DNA of 64,000 nucleotides from positions 250,992,510 through 251,056,509 of the forward strand of contig NC_061512.1 of assembly GCF_022539505.1 (NCBI RefSeq), in the 5' to 3' direction. The DNA comes from Lolium rigidum. Its lineage: Eukaryota; Streptophyta; Magnoliopsida; Poales; Poaceae. The translations under genes were made by a program, and so were the position numbers. Positions 21,050 through 31,472 of the stretch are shown piece by piece. Each line of letters begins with the position of its first letter. Position 1 is the stretch's first letter. The notes below the pieces were generated by a model. The model was given only the letters and a program-made list of their open reading frames with translations, did no database searches and had not been told where the DNA came from.

Positions 21050-21345
21050 CCAATCACTGCCTTCTCCGCGACCTCGCAGACCCACCCTTTTGTAAGTCTT
21101 TCCTCTCCTATATCTATGGGTAGACCGACCCAGGCCTTTGTTCTCACCTTTACCATTAAGGTAGACCGTTCCGAACAACTAATATGCCCTGTCCTGTACA
21201 CCATAGATAGACCGATCCGGACAACCCTTACAATCCTTCATAGACCATTAATAAGTCTGCCCTCTCCTATATCTAATGGTAGACCGTGACGGACCACATG
21301 CCCCCACCTTTATCAAAGATAGACCTATCCAGGCAACCCTTATCA
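21050..21345. repeat. Degenerate TAGACCG repeats inside the long LTR
   Basis: The words TAGACCGACCCAGGC, TAGACCGTTCCGAAC, TAGACCGATCCGGAC, TAGACCGTGACGGAC and TAGACCTATCCAGGC recur between 21121 and 21335 with spacing of roughly 35-65 bp, together with repeated CCTCTCCTATATCTA. Confidence 0.6.
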
Positions 21346-24152
21346 CTAGTCCGTTGGCATGCGAGAGGGAAAAGATACAGCTGACTTCCCCAGAGCCATT
21401 ATAGATCTTATGGTTAACACGATATGTACGGCGCTAGAATCACTGGACGGCATTGGTACTTAATCCTAGATGAATAGTACCCGTGCAATGGAACCTCCAC
21501 CAATCAACACATACCATGGTTCCATTGCCCACCATATAGTCATATTCATAATTGTAAAATAATATTTGCTTTTAATGCAAGAATGATAAGTATAGTACTT
21601 TGCATATAATTTGATAAAAATAATCAAATGACATGAGCAAGCGATGAACTTGCCTTTCTTGACTGCAAGATTATGTAGGCAAAAGCTTCGATACGTGAGA
21701 ACTCCAAATTCTGAAATACCATCATTGTCCGGTAAGGACAATGTTTAAAGAATTGGCAAAGATGCTATAATGCATAATATGAGATGCAATCGTCCCGAGC
21801 GTAACCTAACCTCGATGATTTAGGATGGATGAGTTGTAAAGATTTCTTTAGAGTGTGTTGCACTTTTAAAATGATTCTCCAACAAGGTTCTTATTAGGGT
21901 TGGTGATATGAATAGCATAAGCAAGTAATATGATGCAACATAATAAGCATATATTCAAAGGATAGTAGTGGAATAGTATGTAAAGAACAATTGTCAATTT
22001 TATGTTATACTGGACATGGTTTATGATTATCTATACTATACTTCAAAAGAATAACCTTTGAAGAACATGTTAATTAAGAAGTAATAAGTATTTCAACTAA
22101 GACTAGGGCTTCTAGGGTTTGATTGACCTTTGTTCTTCAAAAGAATAACTTTTGAAGAACGGGTTAACAAGAATGAGAACTATTATAAATAGAAGCTATG
22201 GCTTCTAGGGTTTACTATTGGATTCATTTAGTTCTCTAATAGAGACTAGTTGGTTTCTTAAGTTGGATTAGTTCTATATACAACAAGTATTGGCAGGTTT
22301 ATTACTATGGTTGATTATGGTATCATATCAAAGGATGATGGTCAAGGTGGTGCTATGAGTTAGGGTTTACTATTGCTTCCTATTTGCTTCACTAAGTAAT
22401 CACTAATGGTTTCTAAGCTAAATGGTGTATTACTCTGTAAGTAGGGTTTAGTGGGATAGGAGCATGTGATGTGCATTACTTCACAAAATTGGTGTTAGGG
22501 TTCATCACTAGGATTCTACTAGGGTTTGATGGTTGAGGTTGGTCCTAATGGTATGGTATATAGAAGTGGTGATCAATGGTACCAATCCAATTAACAAGTT
22601 AGGGTTTATACCTAGGTAGCACTAATTGGATCATATAGGTGTTAAGCAAAAATAAAGACATGAAATGATAATCTTATATGAATTGGTTTTATTTTAGTGG
22701 ATCATGAGCATGCATATATTTGTATCTTACTAGGGTTTTATAGGTATAGGTGAAGCTTATATAATTATATGGGCTAAACCCCTAGGGTTTTAGGATTTCA
22801 ACTAACTTAGAGTGATCACATAAAATAATGGGATCGAGTTTCTAACTTATAATAAAACTAGGTTTCAAAATTGTGATACAATTCCTAAAATGTTAATTGG
22901 CAATATAGTTGTGGTCACTAATTACTTTGTAACAAACATAATGATGGTATTAGCATTTTATCTATTTTTAAGTGATTTAATAACTAAGAGAAACACTACT
23001 TAGGGTTTAATCTAGAAATCAGGGTTTTCTAATTATTGTTGGGTTTTAAAATAATAACTTGCTAATTAAAAAATGTTTGAGTTCACCATATTTCAGTTAC
23101 CAAATTAATATTGGCTTTTAATATTTTCTTGATTTATTATTATTTAAGAACATAGAAAATAGTAATTTGCAAATTAAAGTTTATGAATTATCATTAATAT
23201 TTAAATTAATGAAAAGATGATTAAGAAAATTAATCTTAAAATTTTATTTAGTTACTGAATAGCTATAATTTAATTTTTAAACTTAACCAATTATTAGATT
23301 CAAATTGTATTTTAAATAAAATAAAGATGCATAATTAATAAAGTAAAAAATAATTAAATTTTCATTTTTACACACATTTTTGTTTTATATTTTATTTGAA
23401 TAGAGTTTATTTTTGTGAGCATTTTGATATATTATTTATATTTTTCTGAGTTGAAATGAATTTTATATGATTTTGCAAAGTATCAGCACTGGTTTTTTAA
23501 AATTAAATAGAAAACACTAAAGCTACCCGGGTTAAACCTACCCACACTCGCTGACTAGTGGGCCAATGACCACGTCAGCTGCCACGTTGGCCGCTGACCG
23601 GGTCAAAATCGAAACGTGACACCGGAGCTCTCTGCCGGCGGGAAGTCGAAGACGGCGCCTGCGACTCGGGCTTCCCCGGACGATTGGGGACTACCGTTCG
23701 ACTCAGCACGCGATGAGGAAGCTAATGATGCTATCGCCGCTACCTAATGGTCGCCGGAGCATGAACAACGGCGAGGCGAAGCGGCGGTGCTCACAGGCTC
23801 TCGGTGCGGCGACGGTATACAACATAATCGAGCTGGCCGAGGGCACCAGTGGAACGAGTAGCTCACCAGGAGCACAGAGAGCTTGACGGCGTGGCCTATG
23901 GTGGTCGCAATCGCCGGCGATGACGGTGACCGGCGTTGGAGATGCTGAGCTTGACGGCGATGTTCCAGGACGCTCCGACCCGATTCCTGGCGCTAGCTGA
24001 GCAAGTCAAGGGCGAGGAAGACGATGGCGTCCATGGCTCGGCTCGGGAGTGCTCCTGTCGACGGCGAGACGAACCGGCTGACGAACTAGGGTTTCGGATT
24101 GGGGAAGAAATTATGCAAAGAGAGAAGAAACGAGCGACTAGGGTTTCGTCCA

Positions 24153-24166
24153 GGGCTTTTATAGAG
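24153..24166 (-). promoter_or_regulatory. TATA box of the long LTR
   Basis: The minus strand reads GAGCTCTATAAAAGCCCTGG, then a leader with ACGAAACCCTAGTCGC. This supports minus-strand transcription of the LTR. Confidence 0.55.
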
Positions 24167-26677
24167 CTCAAAAGTGCGCCTCGTCACGCGGCCGATCGAG
24201 GAGGAGTCGACATCAGCGAGGAGGACGTCGTGCTGTCGAGCGCGGGTGAGAGGAAGAGGATGAGGATGAACTCCCCCTCTCGTTGATATTTTTGGACGAA
24301 GGGGTACGGTGGTCTTGGGCTGGGCTGACCTGGGCCGCTGAGGTTGTGCTGGACTACTCCACGGGCTGCACGGTCCAGGTAAGGTAAGTTTCCCTCTCTT
24401 TTCTATTTCCTGTTTTTATTTTCTGTTTTGAATTTGCTATATGAATTCAAATTGGTTTCTGTTTTGTTTTGCAGGTTCTAAATTATTTGAATGTCAACAT
24501 AACAATGCTTACTGCATAGTTTTGTTTTTAAACAACATTTGATAATTAATTAAATTTGTGTTCTCATGAGGCACAATTCAAAATTCAAAATAAATATGAA
24601 TTTAGGATTCATCTCATTTACTTTTATAATTTGAGAATCAAATCTGTTTAAATGATTTAAAATTTAGTATATTTGCATGGTGAACATATTCTATTTTCTA
24701 ATACTTAACCATAGTGATTACTCACCTATTATTTAATTATGGCTAGAGTTTAACAAATAGTAAAGGGTATGGAATAGGTCCATGATTTTATGTGTATTAT
24801 AGTTCTTAGGGTTTAAGAAGATGGTTTAAATAATCCCTATGATTTCTAATTTTGACTCACAAACTTTAGTTTAACTCAATTAAGATAAATTCTATGCTCA
24901 TTAATTCAATTCACTTGCTAATGTGATTCTATTTTATAAAATGCTCTTTATTTGGTTCACTTGGGTAAAATATTTGGATAGGAAAGTAGAATAGGATATT
25001 GGTTTCATTCTACTCACCAAATGGCATTTAGGCCTAAGTATACATGGCTTGGTTTATACTTGTGATCCATGATACACAAGTTAGGACATACTATTTTATG
25101 TGGGGTGAATTCTATTTGAAAGGTTTAGAGCTTTGGTGATGCTTCACTAATTGAAGTATAAAATAGGCATGAGGCACGGCAGGGTTCTACTTATGATCCC
25201 AAGTGATACTTGGACTGAAATTCAAATGTGATCTAGGGTTTAAGTGGTGATCACTAATAGGATATGGCTCTCACCTCCAAGATTAAAGGTTGGTTTGAAA
25301 AAGTAAGATTTAATAATACTCTAATATTCACTAGGATAGACATGACTATGGTTAGCTTCTATAATCTCTCTCACTTCTAAATGTCATGTAAAATCCTAAG
25401 GTCCTACTCAAGAGATGATGATATGATCCTCTAAATATATGGTTTGCCTAGGAATTCTACCTTGGTATCTTATGTAGCTTGTTCTTCTGGAAATCTGATA
25501 AACCTGCATCTTGTGGTATGCCTCCACCTCCTAGCTTCTTCATATTGATCCTAGCTAATGTATGGAGTGGCTCTATGTGTTTGTTTCCTTGTGTCATGCT
25601 ACAAGGTGATCAAATGGATGAAGGGTGTGGCTCCTTTTATAGGCTTGGGCAAGCTCTAGTATCATGACACATAGGTGGGTGACTCTTGTTTTGGTTTGAT
25701 GAGTAAGGTGCTTGGTTGTCATGGCCTCATCCATAGCAATCCTTTGAGCATGAGGTGGCAAGTCTTGGGATGCAAGTCATGTAGATATTTTCATCCTATG
25801 TGGCATGATCATTATCCTCTCATATGATTTATATTTGGATAGCCAAGTGGCATTTGTTACTAAATATCTTGTGGATGGTTTTATTATGGTGGATGAGTCA
25901 CTATATCATATTTGATTTGATTTATATTATAATATTGGTCAAAAGTCAATGGTTGAGGGTTATTCCTTAATTTTGGATAATTGGTGTTTGATTTCACCAG
26001 GGCATGATCATATGAGTTTCAAAATACCCATAGTTGATTTTATTTAAATAGTTTGAACTATAATTTGTAATGTAAATGAATTTAGTTTTATGATATTCTA
26101 TATATTTAATAAGTTACGATTTAAACAAGAATGTGTGGTCTTTATGCACTTTAGACCCTGTGGTTTACCTTATCTGATAATAAATTTAGAAGTGAATTAA
26201 ATTACTCACAAAGATAGTTGAAGATATACCATGCATGAGAATCATGGTAGAAACATTTATTTAGTAAAAGACATGGAAAAGATAAGTAAAGAATAGTTTC
26301 ATAATTATTCATGTTCTTTGATTTATGGTTGAATAATTATTCATGTGTTGTTGTAAGGAATGTCATGTTGACATCTTTTATAGGACCTTGTAGTTGACCC
26401 TCACTTAAGATGTTATTTGTTGTAAAACTAATTCTATTTGATCTAGCCCATAGATCAAATCATGTCAACCCAAAACAAGGTTTTAGCAAAGATCACAGTG
26501 AAGTTTATAGCGCTTGACTTGATGATCTACTTCAATTCTAGCAAGTCAAGTGAAACTTCGATTCTTGTGGTAAGTTTTATTTGAAAGCGCGAAAATTCCC
26601 CGGATTTTCTATGCATGAATGCAATGCACACTTTGGTGTTCTCTCATTTTGTAGCCTCTAAACCTGGGATATTACAG

Positions 26678-26780
26678 CCTCTCCCCCTTAAACTGAACTT
26701 CGTCCCGAAGTTCGAACGCTCTCAAGTTTTGGAATCTTGAACTGATTTGAACAGATCACAATCCTTCAAACTCCATGGTG
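26678..26780 (-). mobile_element. Remnant of the internal domain next to the long LTR
   Basis: Upstream of the LTR on the minus strand lies about 100 bp that reads like the 3' end of a Gypsy internal region (GTTCGAACTTCGGGACGAAG before the purine tract). Further upstream nothing of gag-pol remains, so the element is truncated. Confidence 0.5.
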
Positions 26781-27385
26781 ATCTCATTAGATATAATTGG
26801 CGTGGGAGATGTGGCGTCTAACACTGTTTTAATGTCAATACTAGATCATAAAAGCGCGCGTTGCCACTTCTGTCTATCTTCACAAAAGAATGTGCACAAA
26901 ATTGGGAAAAAGAGATATTTGGCAAATTTTGACCAATTTGAATTACAACGTGATGATACAGGTTATATAGCATATTTATATAAATTTTGAACTACTGCAC
27001 TCACATAATTGCTTTCCTTTTGCACTTTATATATATCACATTCATGAGAATGTAGTACAGAAATTCAAGAGAAAACACTACAATTATATCCTCTGAAATT
27101 ATTCTTGCACAAAATTAAACTCGCAACTATAATATAAATTTCCCATTCTCAAAGAATTCAAGGCTTGCATTGTTGAGCACTAATGCACGTTTTAAAGTCG
27201 CTAATCCTGAATGCCATCATGAAGTAAAACACTGAAACTAAAAGTCGTCCCTCGCAGCACAACCAATCACAAACCAGAATGTAAGAAATTTGCAAGAATC
27301 ATAACCATTATCTGACAAATAGGAACACTGTGCACATAACGGATGTTCAGTATTCATGGATGCCAAATGAACAAAAATAGTATAA
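26781..27385. other. Unassigned AT-rich stretch
   Basis: I see no gene; the 71-codon ORF at 26775-26990 has no recognisable features. Confidence 0.4.
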
Positions 27386-27387
27386 TA

Positions 27388-27640
27388 CTCCCTCCATCTC
27401 TAAAATACATGGCGTACAAACTTAGATAAGAGGTCAATATTTTTAATGTTTGACCAAGAATATATATCATATGAGCATTTGTAATACCAAATCAATATCA
27501 GTAGATTCATCATAAGATATACTTCCACACTATACTTATTTAATATTATAGTTGTTGCTATGTTCTTCAATATATTTAGTTAAAGTTTGAAAACATTGAC
27601 TTCTTAAGTTCATACGCCACCTCCTATGGGACATAGGGAG
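27388..27640. mobile_element. Stowaway-type MITE
   Basis: This 253-bp element starts CTCCCTCCATCTCTAAAATA and ends with the inverted counterpart CTCCTATGGGACATAGGGAG. It is flanked by TA on both sides (27386-27387 and 27641-27642). The CTCCCTCC terminus and TA duplication are the hallmarks of Tc1/Mariner-derived Stowaway elements in grasses. The inner ATGGCGTA...CATACGCCA words also pair. It encodes nothing. Confidence 0.88.
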
Positions 27641-27642
27641 TA

Positions 27643-28715
27643 GATTTTAGTTCTGTGTATCAACAACCATTTGAATAAGATCTAAGAAAGCTTATTAAAC
27701 CCTGCTGACACACAAAACCTACGAAATCTAATCTCACCTCTTTGTGATCTCGTATTTATTTGTGTCTTCACATCAGGAAGTTCGATATCCACTTATCCTA
27801 GTATATGTAGAATTGAGAACCTCAATTGCAACTGAAATAGCAAGCCAATTAATACCCTGGTTACCTGCAAAAAAATTGCACTCAGGTTAGCCTGGAAGAC
27901 GCATAAACAAAGTTTTTTCTAATATTGATTGCAAACCAGACAACTAACTAAACCTACAGATGGCCGAGGGGTTAGCTGAGGGGTTGGATGTTAGTACCTT
28001 GCTTGTCAGATCTTGTATTCTAAAATAAAATCTATAGCTCGCAAAAATTATAGCAACTAAAAGATATGCTTTGAATGGAGCATGAAATATTAAACTGAAA
28101 AATGAAATCTGTACTTACTCAATAAGTGCAAAGGTGGTAATATCAGATAACAGTGGCATGCTAGGCTTCTAGCTGAATGAACAAGAGAAAACTCATATCC
28201 TATTATGCTCAAATCCCCATAAGCATAAGCCAGAATTACTAATCAACGATATTCCACAAATACAAAAAAAACCAATAATAGTCTAATCCAGAACATCCAA
28301 ATAATTGCTTCGGACAACCATGCATAAGACAATTGGCAGGAATGGAAAGATATTACATGGTTGTAAAATATTCCTACATTTTAAGTGAATTATTACTTGT
28401 ATTTATTTCTTTATTAGGCAGAGATTGCAGAACATTGAAATATGATAGTCCAATATTTGTTTGCTTCCATCTGTAACAAAGTAGTATCAACGTATGTGTT
28501 ATTATGTAGAAATTCAACATACTTTACATATGGAGAAATTAGGTATTTACGCAATCAGGATATAAAACTGAAATAAATTTAGCCCACCTACCGAGGCACC
28601 CAGGAAAATGAACTGGTGAGAGACGAATTACAGAGGGTTCAGAGATGGAAGGTGAAGATCTACAATTAAAGTTCATTGATTGTTGTGGACGGCACATGTG
28701 CTCTAGCCCATCAGG
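27643..28715. other. Unassigned AT-rich stretch
   Basis: No ORF, repeat or RNA gene was recognised in this kilobase. Confidence 0.4.
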
Positions 28716-29410
28716 TTAGCGCTGGCGAAAGACGGTAGCAGCTCCTTCACCACTGCTAAGGAATGAGAACATGGTTACTAACCTGGCAATACCAACGAGA
28801 AGAGGGCCCTTAACATCTCCAAGGAGAATACCACACTGAATAGTAGCATATATGGCCACAACTTCATCTGATTTGACTCCTTTGCTAGGGGCCTTACCAA
28901 AGATTGAAGAAACTATTTCTTGTATTTTCGGAACACTTCCATTCGACCGGCAAGAAGGACCTCGTTTACATCCTTCGTAGTCATACTGGCATCCCTCAAG
29001 TAGCTTTTGCATGGCTCCCAAGTACTCTGAATCAGATTATTCGCCAAAGACTCAAATTTTGATATTGTCAATGCGACATCCAAATGTTTTTCTCTAGAGG
29101 AGTCAGCCATGATTAACGGAAGATTGTATTCATTCTGGGTTCTGCAGGGCCAGTCTATCATGTTTGAAAGATCATTGGCTTCAGTCCTTTTGAAGTCAAT
29201 CACTAAGATTTCCAACGAAGCATTTTTGATGTCTTCTCCACCCAGGAAAGTTTCACGTTTGTTGCTTTGACCTGACAAGAAAATAATCAACATAACAGAT
29301 ATGTGAGTTAAGCACTATATAATAACTTTCCCTTCTAGAGTATGTTACCACACACCTTTCTCGACTTGAATTAATTGCTCCAAGATCAATTCTAATAAAC
29401 TCATTTGCAG
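28716..29410 (-). pseudogene. HSP70 (DnaK-type) pseudogene fragment
   Basis: Three pieces of a DnaK-family chaperone lie in order on the minus strand. About 29410-29350 encodes a degenerate ATP-binding start (IRIDLGAINSS, compare the family's IDLGTTNS). Then 29260-28920 matches the ATPase middle (TFLGGEDIKN, PLIMADSSREKHLDVALTISKFE, DVNEVLLAG). After a frameshift near 28950 the match continues (VPKIQEIVSSIFGKAPSKGV, AIQCGILLGDV-like). Key changes (GG to AG in the LLVGG motif, many substitutions), the missing segment between the first pieces, and the lack of a substrate-binding domain show it is dead. It resembles the organellar DnaK type more than the cytosolic one. Confidence 0.8.
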
Positions 29411-29657
29411 TTGGCTTTGCACTGAGGAACAAAAGAACTCAAAATTTTTAATACGCACAATGGAAGAATCTCCACTGATTGTATAAACCAAAATAAGATT
29501 GTTACTGAAAGTTTTTCCGAAACTTCCCATTCTTGAGCACACATTGCCGACATATATTGATTGGACGCTGACCGTCAACTGAAATGTGAAAAATCCTCAG
29601 AAAGTCACATAGCACAATCTACAAGTTTGTCACCTCATTGACTATATTAATAATCCC
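29345..29657. other. Unassigned sequence around the HSP70 fragment
   Basis: The minus-strand ORF at 29345-29578 overlaps the degenerate HSP70 start in another frame and is not a real gene. Confidence 0.4.
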
Positions 29658-29659
29658 TT

Positions 29660-30185
29660 AAATTTTTTGGTGTCTTGATGCGCGTAGATGTACACGTCCG
29701 TTGGGAACCCCAAGAGGAAGGTATGATGCGCACAGCAGCAACTTTTCCCTCAGAAAGAAACCAAGGTTATCGAACCAGTAGGAGCCAAGAAGCACGTGAA
29801 GGTTGTTGGTGGAGGAGTGTAGTGCGGCGCAACACCAGTGAAACCGGCGCCAACGTGGAACATGCACAACACAATCAAGATACTTTGCCCCAACGTAACA
29901 GTGAGGTTGTCAATCTCACCGGCTTGCTGAAAACAAAGGATTAAGCGTATCGAGTGGAAGATGGTGTTTGTTTGCAAAGAACAGTAAAAAACAATAATTG
30001 CAGTAGAATGTATTCAGATGTAAAAGAATGGACCGGGGTCCACAGTTCACTAGTGGTGTCTCTCCAATAAGATAACTAGCATGCTGGTGAATAAATTACA
30101 GATGGGCAATTGACAAATCAAGATTCAATACATATCAATGATGATTACTATGAGATTTAATCAGGGCATTACTGAAAGAACATCT
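29660..30185 (-). mobile_element. Old LTR fragment related to the E/F family
   Basis: The complement of 30040-30115 reads CAATTGCCCATCTGTAATTT, then TTATTGGAGAGACACCACTAG, then ACCCCGGTCCATT, which matches in order the 3' part of the E/F LTRs (e.g. 9836-9920). It is therefore a diverged, minus-oriented LTR piece of a related family. The rest (29680-29980) has no ORF that looks real. Confidence 0.65.
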
Positions 30186-30329
30186 CTCATATTATGTTTT
30201 GTGTGTTTGATGTCAATGTATGTGATACACTAGTGTTTGTTTAAGTGGTACAGGGATTATATAGATACATTTTTATGTGTGTTGGATGTGGTCAGTTCTG
30301 CCAAAAAGATGCAGCAAAAAGGATCATCA

Positions 30330-30655
30330 GGCCGGATAATCCGGGCCGGATATTTCCAAAATATCCGGCCCCCAGTTTTTCGGCTAAGGACTTGAGGATT
30401 TGCGGCTCAGTATGCTTCTGGATAGAGGCCGGATATTGTCCCGGTTTTGTCCCAAGGCCGGATTATCCGGGCCGGACATTTTGGAAATATCCGGCCCCCT
30501 CGAAAATGGCTAAGGACCTGAAGAAAAGCAAGTCTGGTTAGTGGCCGGATATTTGGCCGGACATTGTCCCGGTTTTGTACCTGAGGCCGGATTATCCGGG
30601 GGGCGGATTATTCGGCCCTTACTTAGGCTGGAATATCCGGCCCCCAGGAAGCCCC
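30330..30655 (+). repeat. U3 direct repeats with GGCCGGATA hairpins
   Basis: The word GGCCGGATAATCCGG (or GGCCGGATTATCCGG) starts at 30330, 30456 and 30585, each followed by GGCCGGAYA...TATCCGGCCCCC pairs. The first is a perfect GGCCGGATA/TATCCGGCC stem. Such repeated blocks upstream of a TATA box are typical of LTR enhancers. Confidence 0.75.
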
Positions 30656-30672
30656 AACGGCTGGATTTTGGG

Positions 30673-30692
30673 GAGGGGTATTTATACCCCTC
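30673..30692 (+). promoter_or_regulatory. TATA box inside a perfect palindrome, element B LTR
   Basis: GAGGGGTAT-TT-ATACCCCTC is a perfect 9-bp inverted repeat with a TATTTATA core, readable as a TATA box on both strands. Confidence 0.65.
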
Positions 30693-31425
30693 TTCTTCTT
30701 CCTTTCTCCTTTGCTCAATCATTGCAAGAAAAATCTGCCAAACTTCACACCATTAGAGCCACCTCAAGAACACAAGATTTGCAAGATCTCCTTCTTCCCC
30801 CAACCAAAGCTCTTGATCTTTGGAGATTCGAAGGAGAAGCCACCGATCTACATCCTCACCGAAGCGATTTACATTTCCCCCTCATTTGTTTGAGGGCCCC
30901 CTTGCTAGTGTTCCTCTTTGGATCCCTAGTTGATTTGTGTTGATGTATTGTTGTTGACTGTTGTGTTGTTACAGATTTGGGAGCCTCCAATTCGGATGTG
31001 GATGTGTGCCCCAAGAACTTTGTAAAGGCCCGGTTTCCGCCTCGAGGAAATCCCTTAGTGGAAGTGGGCTAGGCCTTCGTGGCGTTGCTCACAGGAGACC
31101 TGAGTGAAGTCTTCGTGACTGTTGGTCTGGCTTGCGTAGCGACCACACTCCTCCGAACGTAGACGTACCTTCTTGCAAAGGAAGGGAACTACGGGAATCA
31201 ACTCCGTGTCTCCGTGTGCTCCACTCTCGGTTACCTCTATCCTTTATCTCCTCTATATTGTATTGTTATACCTTGCTTAGTCGTTAACCTTGTCATATAG
31301 GGAAATTCACATAGTTGCATATCTAGAGAATTTACCTTTGTGTCAAGCCTAAATTGAAAAAGAACTAAAAGTTGGTTAGCACCTATTCACCCCCCCCTCT
31401 AGGTGCGGCATACGATCCTTTCAAT

Positions 31426-31438
31426 TGGTATCAGAGCC
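31426..31438 (+). other. Primer binding site of element B
   Basis: TGGTATCAGAGCC follows the LTR end by two bases and is the standard complement of the plant initiator tRNA-Met 3' end. Confidence 0.9.
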
Positions 31439-31472
31439 TCGGCTCTTATTTCGGGCTTAACCGCCTAAGAGT

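Larger units (their letters stand above)
20165..26677 (-). mobile_element. Very long Gypsy LTR on the minus strand
   Basis: On the minus strand a purine tract AAGGGGGAGAGGC is followed by TGTAATATCCCAGG at 26677, a typical polypurine tract plus LTR start. A promoter-like GAGCTCTATAAAAGCCC lies about 2.5 kb in, followed by a leader-like CCCTAG-rich stretch. The sequence continues as one repeat-like block to about 20165, where it meets the two-exon gene fragment. The 3' end of the LTR is not sharply defined. The length (about 6.5 kb) is unusual; part could be another insertion, although no inner boundary was found. ORFs at 23896-24286 lie in its GC-rich R region and are not called. Confidence 0.5.
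30195..31423 (+). repeat. 5' LTR of element B
   Basis: The LTR begins TGTTTTGTGTG at 30195 (the left limit is my best estimate) and ends CGATCCTTTCA at 31423, just before the primer site. Three direct repeats of 126-129 bp lie in U3 and a palindromic TATA box is at 30673-30692. The ORF fragments 30245-30943 are LTR sequence and not genes. Confidence 0.7.

Noticed and set aside
22100..23050. Repeated TAGGGTTT words, telomere-like
   Set aside because: They are scattered single words in AT-rich LTR sequence, not a tandem (TTTAGGG)n array.
29345..29578. 77-codon minus-strand ORF beside the HSP70 fragment
   Set aside because: It overlaps the degenerate HSP70 start in another frame and has no features of its own.
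30245..30943. Overlapping ORFs in the B LTR
   Set aside because: They are translations of the U3 direct repeats and the LTR leader.
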